Positions 53,886-61,055 of a stretch of DNA of 64,000 nt are shown here, in pieces (positions within the stretch are counted from its first letter, which is position 1; each line of letters opens with the position of its first letter). The position numbers were made by a program, and so were the translations under genes. This DNA comes from Woeseia sp037968755 (GTDB lineage Bacteria; Pseudomonadota; Gammaproteobacteria; Steroidobacterales; Woeseiaceae), in contig JBBKWB010000160.1 in the NCBI GenBank assembly GCA_037968755.1, positions 1 to 64,000 on the forward strand, in the 5' to 3' direction. Below the pieces are notes generated by a model that was not told the DNA's origin, did not search any database, and was given only the letters and a program-made list of their open reading frames with translations.

Positions 53886-55123
53886 CCAGCGGCACCCGGA
53901 GTCTCTCGCCATTTCTGGATGCGGTTCCAGAAGAGTTCTGTGAACTCATCAATCTCGTGTTCCGGGTAGAGCGCAGTCACCTTTTGGCGAATGGCATCTT
54001 TTACAACGTCCGTGCCGAAGAACTCGTGTGCGACCGCGTCCAGGTGACCAAGGTGTTTGTCGCAGAATTCGTAAAATTCATCCGCGTTAAAACGCTTCTG
54101 TGCAATAGCGACGTATTCGTTCAGCTTGTCTTCAAACGGCAAGTCTTTGTCGGCAATGCGGTAGTACTTATCCCAATCGAGATTCGTATCGATCTTGCGT
54201 TGCGTAGCCGCGCAAAAGATTGACCAGCGCAGGTTTGCCTTGATCAGCCAGGGGAAATGAAAGTGCAGGGACGTCACCTGTGAGTCCGGACAGGCATTGG
54301 CAAAATCGATCGGGTACCAAATTCCGCCACTCCGCAACGATTCGCAGGAATTGAAGTCCCAACCAAAGAAAGCGTTGATTACCATTGTCATGTTGGCGAG
54401 CAGGTTTTCATCCTGGGTGGACAGAAAATCGACGTCCATCTGGTAGCGGTCGTGCAGCGGTGCATCCGGATCGTAGTTAACGCAATTCCACTGCGGCCCG
54501 AGACCGATACAACGTACAAAGGCGTCGTGGTTGGGGACGCCTTTTTGCAGGTGCATGACGCGTGTGCCACTTGAGTCATACGCCTTCTGCAGTGCTTCGC
54601 GGTCTTTGATCGCGGTGACCCCAACCCACGCGCCACCGTCATACGGTTTCATGAACTGCGGGTAGCCAATCTTGTCGCCGATGGCACCGAGATCGAACAG
54701 TTTGGCGTACTGCCGCAAGGTCGACTGCAAATCAGCGGACTCAGCGTACTCTTTTGGCGGTATCAACCAGGTATCAGGAACCGGGAAGCCAAGCCGCATC
54801 ATCGCGCAATAGGTCGTCTGCTTTTCCATGGATTGCAGAGTCCATGGGTTATTGAATACGTACAGGTCGTCGCTAATGATGGATTTCTTTATCCACTCGC
54901 GCGACGTGTGATACCAATGCGTGAGGCGATCAACAACAACGTCGTAATTGCACGTTTGCTGTAGGTCGAATGGCTCTATCAGCACACGTTCGACCTCGAA
55001 ACTGACTGAATCGCCGCCAACGGGAATCGACAACTCGAGCTTCTTCATCAGGGCTTCGTAACAGATCGGCCAGCAAATATCGGCGCCTAGCGAAAGACCG
55101 ATACGTCGTGTCTTGTTTGCCAC
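53882..55123 (-). CDS. RimK-like ATP-grasp ligase, cluster member
   Basis: Protein of 413 residues only distantly like the three paralogues. An N-terminal domain (1-110) is followed by an ATP-grasp core with Lys159 in QFMKPYDGGAW and metal-site motifs FNSCES (257-262) and DFANACPD (273-280), the pattern of RimK/glutathione-synthetase-like ligases. A C-terminal helical part extends to 413. The start is GTG 55123 with GAGGAG about 8 bases upstream. It lies 87 bp behind the enterochelin-esterase-like gene and overlaps the downstream small esterase gene. It is likely to add a different building block from the paralogues. Confidence 0.85.
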   Translation of the reverse strand: MANKTRRIGLSLGADICWPICYEALMKKLELSIPVGGDSVSFEVERVLIEPFDLQQTCNYDVVVDRLTHWYHTSREWIKKSIISDDLYVFNNPWTLQSMEKQTTYCAMMRLGFPVPDTWLIPPKEYAESADLQSTLRQYAKLFDLGAIGDKIGYPQFMKPYDGGAWVGVTAIKDREALQKAYDSSGTRVMHLQKGVPNHDAFVRCIGLGPQWNCVNYDPDAPLHDRYQMDVDFLSTQDENLLANMTMVINAFFGWDFNSCESLRSGGIWYPIDFANACPDSQVTSLHFHFPWLIKANLRWSIFCAATQRKIDTNLDWDKYYRIADKDLPFEDKLNEYVAIAQKRFNADEFYEFCDKHLGHLDAVAHEFFGTDVVKDAIRQKVTALYPEHEIDEFTELFWNRIQKWRETPGAAG

Positions 55124-55210
55124 AGTTAATCTCCTCGAAGGCCTGCTCTCATTGCCGCGGCAGGTACCGGTCCACTATAGACGCGACAGCCTGCGCTTGT
55201 CGAAACGGAT

Positions 55211-56347
55211 TTACTCGTAAACCATCCATACCGGGCCCGGAAACAGCCAGGAGAGGCCGTTGCGTTGTCGGTCACGCCAGTTTTCCCAGTTATGTGCATC
55301 GCGCGCCTCTTCGAAGCGTACCTCGATGCCCTGTTGTTGCAGTCGCGGGATTAATGAGCGGTTCTCGTAAATCAAGGATTCGTAGATGCCGCAACTCATG
55401 TATATCTTGTCCGCGGGACAGCCCGGACGCTCACGAAATTCATTCACAAATTCCACAACCGGATCAAACACGGGGCCGCGTTTGTGCCGGCCAAGGTCGC
55501 TGAATGCGAATGAACCGGATTGCAGGAACAGGCAGCCGAACAGTTCGGGATAGCGCCATGCAGCATGCAGCGAGGCGACCCCACCGAAGCTGGCGCCCAT
55601 CAGGCCACGAGCTCCTGGGTCGTCCTGCAGCGGGTAGAGCTCATTCATGGACGGCAGTAACTCTGCACCAATGAACGTGGCATGACGATCATCGCCGGAG
55701 TATTCGACCAAACGATCCGGTGATTGCACCAGGGCAACAATCATCTGCGGAATCTCGAGCCTGTGGATCAGGTTATCGAGCACGATTTTCAGGTCCGCAA
55801 AATGCAAGTAATCGATGCCATCGTGCACTATCAATAGCGGATAGCGCCGGTTGCGCCGAAAGCGCGCTGGCAGGTAAACCTGAAATTCACGTGTATCACC
55901 GAACGACTTACTGGCGATGCGGCGAGTTTCGAGTCTGCCGGGACGCGCATCGGGGTCATACAACGACCACTGCGGACGGCGATAACCGGCGCCCTGGCAT
56001 ACGGAGTTCGCGCCGAAAGGATCATGCGCAAGAATGTCGTTAAGCGGGTCTAGAATCAGCTCGCGATGGCCGTCGCGCTCGACTTCGAGCTTGTACTCGA
56101 TGCGTGAACCTTCGGGCAATTCAATGGTGACTGCCCAGAGATCGGTATCGTCCAGCAACTGCAAGGGTTGCGCAGTATCCAGTCCGGAAATCCAGCAACG
56201 CAAGAACACAGCGTCAGCGCTACCGCGATAAACGAAAGTGATTTTTTCGCCATCAACAAGCGGAAACACGGAGCGCTCAATAAAGGCATCAATGTCCGCC
56301 GTGGCAGGTGGCGATAGTTTCAGTAAGTGTGCCAGCGCCTTGTTCAT
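55211..56347 (-). CDS. Enterochelin-esterase-like hydrolase with N-terminal E-set domain
   Basis: Protein of 378 residues. Residues 30-115 look like an immunoglobulin-like E-set domain (VYRGSADAVFLRCWISG, then LWAVTIELPEGSRIEYKLEV), as at the N-terminus of enterochelin esterases and also of glycogen-active enzymes. The alpha/beta-hydrolase domain has Ser253 in GASFGG and a C-terminal DAHNWENWR with the probable catalytic His. There is no signal peptide. ATG 56347 overlaps the stop of the S51-like gene (ATGA). Natural substrates in this family include siderophore lactones and polysaccharide esters; here it is unknown. Confidence 0.88.
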   Translation of the reverse strand: MNKALAHLLKLSPPATADIDAFIERSVFPLVDGEKITFVYRGSADAVFLRCWISGLDTAQPLQLLDDTDLWAVTIELPEGSRIEYKLEVERDGHRELILDPLNDILAHDPFGANSVCQGAGYRRPQWSLYDPDARPGRLETRRIASKSFGDTREFQVYLPARFRRNRRYPLLIVHDGIDYLHFADLKIVLDNLIHRLEIPQMIVALVQSPDRLVEYSGDDRHATFIGAELLPSMNELYPLQDDPGARGLMGASFGGVASLHAAWRYPELFGCLFLQSGSFAFSDLGRHKRGPVFDPVVEFVNEFRERPGCPADKIYMSCGIYESLIYENRSLIPRLQQQGIEVRFEEARDAHNWENWRDRQRNGLSWLFPGPVWMVYE

Positions 56348-57276
56348 CCGGGGTGAATCCTTTCCAGATTGCCGTCCACCGTCATTCGTCGTGCAAGCTC
56401 GCTACGCTGCAGTTCGCCGTCGTCAAACAGCAGCTGTGCGCCGCTGTCGAGTGTCACGCATTCGGCCGGTGCAAATCTGTGGCTGAAAAGGCCGGTACGA
56501 ATTTTGTCGGTGGTGTGCAGGCGATGGCGAGCATCCGGCAGAAAAATGTAATTTGGAAGTAGACAAGTGCCGGGGCCGAGCAACTCAGGGTCGCGACGAC
56601 CTTGCGGCAAGCGGTCGTGAAACAGGACGACGCGATCGCTCAACGCCATGCAGCCGGCGGACCAGGCAATGAGGTGTTTATTCTGCACCTGCAAATGAGT
56701 GCCAAACATCCGCAGGCGATTAAGCAAAATGACTACGTTGCCACCTGTGATGATGACGGACTCACAGTCATCCAATTGCTTGGCAATTGCTGCATGCTGT
56801 TCGGCAAGTGGTTCGTATTGCTGGAACGTGTAGCGTTCATCAAACTCGTTGTTGATTGTTTGAACCCGATTCAGATGATGCCGGTCAAGTGAGCGCAATT
56901 GAGAGACGGCATGTCGTAGTTCGGCAGCGATCATCTCTTTGGAGCCCTTTGCACGCAGGGTCTGCCGCGCTGCCAGAGTGAGTTGCCGCAAGCGCATTTG
57001 GTAAAGCGATTGCAATTCTTTGAGCTGATCCTGGCGTTCGCGGTAGGCCTGGCGCAGCGATGAATCCGTCGAGAACATTGATTCCGCGCGGCTATACAGC
57101 TGCAAGTCGACGAGCGGCCGTTGTACCAGCTCGCGGACGTCGTCTATATCGCCTTCGGCTTCCTGCCATCCGGCAGAGATGACTGCCATTTGGCCCGTAG
57201 GGAAGCCGGAGTGCTCGATCGCTTCGCCAAGATTGCGGATCGGACGTTGGGGTCCCAGCAAGAGTCGTTTGGGCAT
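56344..57276 (-). CDS. Peptidase S51 / cyanophycinase-like protein with helical insert
   Basis: Protein of 310 residues. The core resembles the peptidase S51 (dipeptidase E/cyanophycinase) class I amidotransferase-like fold: QMAVISAGW near the start, ITGGN at 176-180 and WSAGCMALSDR at 205-215 with Ser206 as the probable nucleophile. Residues 68-147 form a long, charged helical insertion (RQAYRERQDQLKELQSLY and on) likely to be a coiled coil, not typical of known members. It lies 8 bp behind ATP-grasp paralogue C. A role in cleaving or editing an isopeptide or amide product of the ligases is inference from family and position. Confidence 0.78.
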   Translation of the reverse strand: MPKRLLLGPQRPIRNLGEAIEHSGFPTGQMAVISAGWQEAEGDIDDVRELVQRPLVDLQLYSRAESMFSTDSSLRQAYRERQDQLKELQSLYQMRLRQLTLAARQTLRAKGSKEMIAAELRHAVSQLRSLDRHHLNRVQTINNEFDERYTFQQYEPLAEQHAAIAKQLDDCESVIITGGNVVILLNRLRMFGTHLQVQNKHLIAWSAGCMALSDRVVLFHDRLPQGRRDPELLGPGTCLLPNYIFLPDARHRLHTTDKIRTGLFSHRFAPAECVTLDSGAQLLFDDGELQRSELARRMTVDGNLERIHPG

Positions 57277-57284
57277 CGTACGAG

Positions 57285-58508
57285 TCAGGCCAGTTCGACG
57301 CGAATGATCTTCACGATTTCCTGCAAGGCATGTTCGACGACCGCTGTTTCCGGATGACGGACGATTATATAGCCATCGCCTTCATAGCTATCCGATGGCG
57401 GTTGTCCCTCGTGCGGCAACTTCGCCTCGACAACGAGGTCGCCGAATCGTCGCTGTGCTTCATCCAGGCCGTGAATGTGTCGCACCCTGCCTTGACCCTG
57501 GCCGCGAATATAGGCAGCGCCGGCTGCATAGCGGCGCGGGGGCGGCTCGAACTCGTTGAACACCATCAAGCGCGGCCAGGCTCGGTAAAAATCGATGTCG
57601 TGTGCATACGAAAGTAGCGACGTAAACTGCGCGCCGGGTGGCCGTGCGCCAACCTCAGAAATGGCAATACGACCGTCGGCCATGCGAAACCACTCCATGT
57701 GGCTAAGGCCAGTATGTAAACCGAGTTCACGAACTCCGGCAAACGCGGCCGAGCGAATAGGCTCAAATTCGTGGCCGCTGATAGTCCGGGGCAGAATTAC
57801 AGACCATTGAATCCAGGCATTCTCCATTACTTCCAGCGGCGACGGCATATAGCGTGAAATCGAGTGCCAGACCGGCGCGCCATTAATTACGATACTGTCG
57901 AATGAATACTCTGTTCCGTGTATGAATTCTTCATAAAGCGTCGGATATTGCGGCTGCGGAGGATAGCGATCGAGAAAGCGCGCGAGATCCGTTGCCTGAT
58001 CCAGGCGGAAGGTACTCTTGCCGCCGGCGCCAGCTGGTGGCTTGACGACGAGTGGAAAGCCAACGTTTGCAGCAAACAATTCCGCGTTCGCGCGATCGCC
58101 TACCAGTGCATGCCGCGCGCATGGCAGATTCGCGCTGCGGAGTACATTCTTCATGCGCGATTTATCACGAAAGTTTAGAGCTGCTTCCACGCCGAGACCG
58201 GGGATGCCCAGCACTTCACGGGCGGCTGCGAGGGGCACCTGCAGCTGCTCAAGTGTTGCAATCAGGCTGCAAGCCTTGCCCAGTCGGGCCTCAAGCTGGC
58301 GCGTGGCGTCCACCAGCTGTTGCGCATCGAGTGCGTCGTCAACACGCCAATGTCCGGCAAGGCGCTCACGCAAATCAGCCGGCAACTTTTCAGCCGGCTC
58401 CTGGCTGATAATCGACACGTGTACGTCATCGAGGTGAGCCGCGCCGCGAACGAAACGCATGGTCGCGTCCATGAAAAAAGGCGCGGCGAAAACTACATGC
58501 TGTGGCAT
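57285..58508 (-). CDS. ATP-grasp ligase, cluster paralogue C
   Basis: Enzyme of 407 residues from ATG 58508, which gives the same length as paralogues A and B and has GGAA about 7 bases before; in-frame codons up to 58616 look non-coding. Motifs are MPQHVVFAAPFFMDATMRF, FRDKSRMKNVL at about 113-123, Lys156 in KPPAGAGG, YSFDSIVING, HMEW at 270-273 and EVGARPPG from Glu285. It heads the five-gene minus-strand operon ending at 53154. Its N-terminal 100 residues differ most from the other two, which suggests different substrate recognition. Confidence 0.9.
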   Translation of the reverse strand: MPQHVVFAAPFFMDATMRFVRGAAHLDDVHVSIISQEPAEKLPADLRERLAGHWRVDDALDAQQLVDATRQLEARLGKACSLIATLEQLQVPLAAAREVLGIPGLGVEAALNFRDKSRMKNVLRSANLPCARHALVGDRANAELFAANVGFPLVVKPPAGAGGKSTFRLDQATDLARFLDRYPPQPQYPTLYEEFIHGTEYSFDSIVINGAPVWHSISRYMPSPLEVMENAWIQWSVILPRTISGHEFEPIRSAAFAGVRELGLHTGLSHMEWFRMADGRIAISEVGARPPGAQFTSLLSYAHDIDFYRAWPRLMVFNEFEPPPRRYAAGAAYIRGQGQGRVRHIHGLDEAQRRFGDLVVEAKLPHEGQPPSDSYEGDGYIIVRHPETAVVEHALQEIVKIIRVELA

Positions 58509-58704
58509 GGATATTCCGGTTGCGCTGACAGGTTTGTCGCTTTGATTGGCATACTGGGTGATCCACTGCGGGGCTGGATGGCCGGGTGTCTGATGTATTG
58601 CACCCTGATTTGGCATAGTACCCGTTTGCCACGGGTGAAGCAGCAGCGGCTGGGTTGGCCCTGTATGATCTGCTTAATCCGACATTCCCAGGAGCTTATG
58701 CGGG

Positions 58705-59889
58705 ATGCACATTGATGCAACGCTACCGACAATAGTAGGCGTCATCTTCGCCATCATTCTGGTGGCGCTGGCATTGCGCGCTGTCGGCCAGCCGCAAATC
58801 GTCGGTTACCTGTTGGCCGGTGTTGCCATCGGGCCGCACGGACTCGCGCTACTCACTGACATTGACACGATCAGTCGCATCGGATCGTTCGGCTTGATCA
58901 TGCTGCTGTTCTTTGTTGGCATGGAAGCCTCGCCACGGCACTTGCTCGGCCGCTGGCGCATTGCAATTGGCGGGGTCGTTTTGCAGCTCATCGCCAGTAT
59001 CGTTGTTGTCTGGCTGATTGGCGCGTTTTATGACTGGTCCTTGTCACGCGTGATCCTCACTGCATTTGTAATCAGCCTTAGCTCGACGGCGATCGTTCTT
59101 AAATTGCTGAAGGACTGGCATGAACTGGGGACGCAAACAGGGCAAAACGTGCTGGTGATTCTGTTGGCACAGGACCTTGTGCTCGTGCCGATGCTGATCA
59201 CTGTCAGCCTGATGAGCGGTAATGGTGCTGACATGCAAACGCTGGGCGCGCAGTTACTCGGCGCCGCCGTCTTGCTTGGGCTAACCGCCTGGGTGGTGAG
59301 CCAGGAACGCGTGCACTTGCCGTTTGCAAAGTACCTGCGGGCGGATCACGAATTGCAGGTATTCGCTGCGTTGTTTCTGTGTTTCGGTCTCGCCCTGATT
59401 TCCGGGCTGTTGCAATTGTCGACAGTTCTCGGTGCATTTGTCGCCGGGCTAATCGTTAGCTCGGCGCGTGAAACCGACTGGGTGCACCGCAGCCTGGAGC
59501 CATTTCGAGTCGTGTTTGTAGCCGTTTTCTTTGTCTCGGTCGGCATGCTTATAGAACTGCCGTTCATTAGCAGGAACCTGCTGGAGATCATGCTGCTGGT
59601 TGCGACGATTGTTGGTTTCAATACCGTGATCAATGCTGCGGTCTTGAAGAGCCTCGGCTCGTCAACGCGCCGTAGCTTATATGCCGGTGCGCTGTTGTCA
59701 CAGATCGGTGAGTTCAGTTTTGTCCTGATATCAGTCGGTTTGCACGTCGGCGTTATCGATCAGGACGTTTACCGAATCATGATTGCAGTCATCGCGGTCA
59801 GCTTGCTACTGAGTCCGCCCTGGATCACGCTCTGGCGAGTTGCGCTCGGGCATCCTGAAGGTAAGCCGGATCGCCCTAAGGTTGCTTGA
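58705..59889 (+). CDS. CPA2-family cation:proton antiporter
   Basis: Inner-membrane antiporter of 394 residues with about 12 hydrophobic segments. It has the family start LRAVGQPQIVGYLLAGVAIGPHGL, FFVGMEASPRHLL and the LLAQDLVLVPMLI helix with the conserved Asp. The C-terminal TrkA-N/RCK domain of KefB/KefC is absent. Such proteins exchange K+ or Na+ for H+. The ATG at 58705 comes 196 bp downstream of and divergent from the ATP-grasp operon; whether it belongs functionally to that cluster is unclear. A GGAGC stretch lies at 58691-58695. Confidence 0.9.
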   Translation: MHIDATLPTIVGVIFAIILVALALRAVGQPQIVGYLLAGVAIGPHGLALLTDIDTISRIGSFGLIMLLFFVGMEASPRHLLGRWRIAIGGVVLQLIASIVVVWLIGAFYDWSLSRVILTAFVISLSSTAIVLKLLKDWHELGTQTGQNVLVILLAQDLVLVPMLITVSLMSGNGADMQTLGAQLLGAAVLLGLTAWVVSQERVHLPFAKYLRADHELQVFAALFLCFGLALISGLLQLSTVLGAFVAGLIVSSARETDWVHRSLEPFRVVFVAVFFVSVGMLIELPFISRNLLEIMLLVATIVGFNTVINAAVLKSLGSSTRRSLYAGALLSQIGEFSFVLISVGLHVGVIDQDVYRIMIAVIAVSLLLSPPWITLWRVALGHPEGKPDRPKVA

Positions 59890-60018
59890 TCCTGCTGCTG
59901 CCCTGGCATCGTCATTCCGGCGTATGGAACTTTTCAGTGGCGAGCTGGCGTAGCGCTTGATCGCCATGGCGTTTCGAAACGTTTTCGATTTCGCTTCGCC
60001 CGAACCATCGGCTGCCGC

Positions 60019-60756
60019 TTAGCTAGTGCCTGTTTCGCCAAGTTCGTGACGCAGCGCGCGAGTGGCCGTTCGGTGGATGACGAACGTTACGAGAATTATC
60101 ATGGCGAGCCCGCTGGCGAGGATCAGCCGCCCGGTCCAGCTGTCGTCAATGCCCTGAGACCATAGATCTTCGACGTTGGCAGCGACGCTGCCAAGATAGG
60201 TGTAAAGCACAACGGCCGGTGTCATGCCCAGCCAGGTAGCCACTGTCATCCGGGCCAACGGAATTCGAGTCAGGCCGTAAATCACGTTGAGCAGGTTATA
60301 GGGCATCAGTAGTGACAACCTGGTCAGGATGACGATCAAGAAGCCCTTCCGGGCAACGGCCTTGTCGATGGCAAGAAAGCGTGAATCGTCCGCGTAGCGT
60401 TGCAATAACCAATCCCTGGCGACAGTGCGCGCGAGGAATGCGCTGGCGCCTGCACCAAGGCCGGCACCAATCGACGCCAGTGGCAGGCCGACAGTCAGCC
60501 CGAACAGGAAGCCGCCGCTGGCGATGAGAACTGAGCCGGGAAGCATCGCCATCGTCAATACAATGAACGTGGCGATATACAGAACGGCTCCTGCGAGTTG
60601 GTGAGAGGCAACCCAGCTGCGTGATGCGATAAGCCAGTTGTCGAGCGGCAACGTCCAGATACTGAATGCAAGCGCTGCAACGAGAACGACACCCAGCAGC
60701 AGGCGTCGATGATTGCTGCGCTGACCCGCGCGTTCAATGTCGCTGACCGTGCTCAT
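60019..60756 (-). CDS. TVP38/TMEM64 (VTT-domain) membrane protein
   Basis: Inner-membrane protein of 245 residues with five to six hydrophobic segments and the VTT/DedA-like core: LPGSVLIASGGFLFGLTVG, then LTRLSLLMPYNLLNVIYGLT with the conserved Arg and Pro. VTT proteins are thought to take part in lipid or undecaprenyl-phosphate transport across membranes. I chose ATG 60756 because the in-frame region upstream to 60873 is Arg/Pro-rich and unlike the family; no strong ribosome binding site supports either. It has no operon partner. Confidence 0.85.
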   Translation of the reverse strand: MSTVSDIERAGQRSNHRRLLLGVVLVAALAFSIWTLPLDNWLIASRSWVASHQLAGAVLYIATFIVLTMAMLPGSVLIASGGFLFGLTVGLPLASIGAGLGAGASAFLARTVARDWLLQRYADDSRFLAIDKAVARKGFLIVILTRLSLLMPYNLLNVIYGLTRIPLARMTVATWLGMTPAVVLYTYLGSVAANVEDLWSQGIDDSWTGRLILASGLAMIILVTFVIHRTATRALRHELGETGTS

Positions 60757-61055
60757 GCACGCTGGCCAGGCAGGGAGGCTGCGACGACCACGAGTCGAAC
60801 GCTGGAATGCAAAGCGGTTGGGAGGGTCAAAAGGCGGTTCCGAGACAGTGCGAAACACGCTCATTGTGACCAATTAGCCACGGCGCTGCCAGTCCAATCC
60901 GCGTAGCTCAAGTCGCACGGTGAATACTATGGAGATTGTGCGCCGTAGGCCCGGTTCGTGAGCGCGATTTGCGGCCAATGCGCCGCTGCCACGCAGTGGA
61001 GCGGTGCAGCACTATTTCTGTATGCTGTGCGCAATACGGAACCGAAGGTAATGTC
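60757..61055. other. Divergent intergenic region (299 bp)
   Basis: Lies between the VTT gene (-) and the peptidase gene (+). An alternative longer start for the VTT gene would use 60757-60873. GAAGG at about 61043-61047 is the ribosome binding site for the peptidase gene. I see no repeats. Confidence 0.45.
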
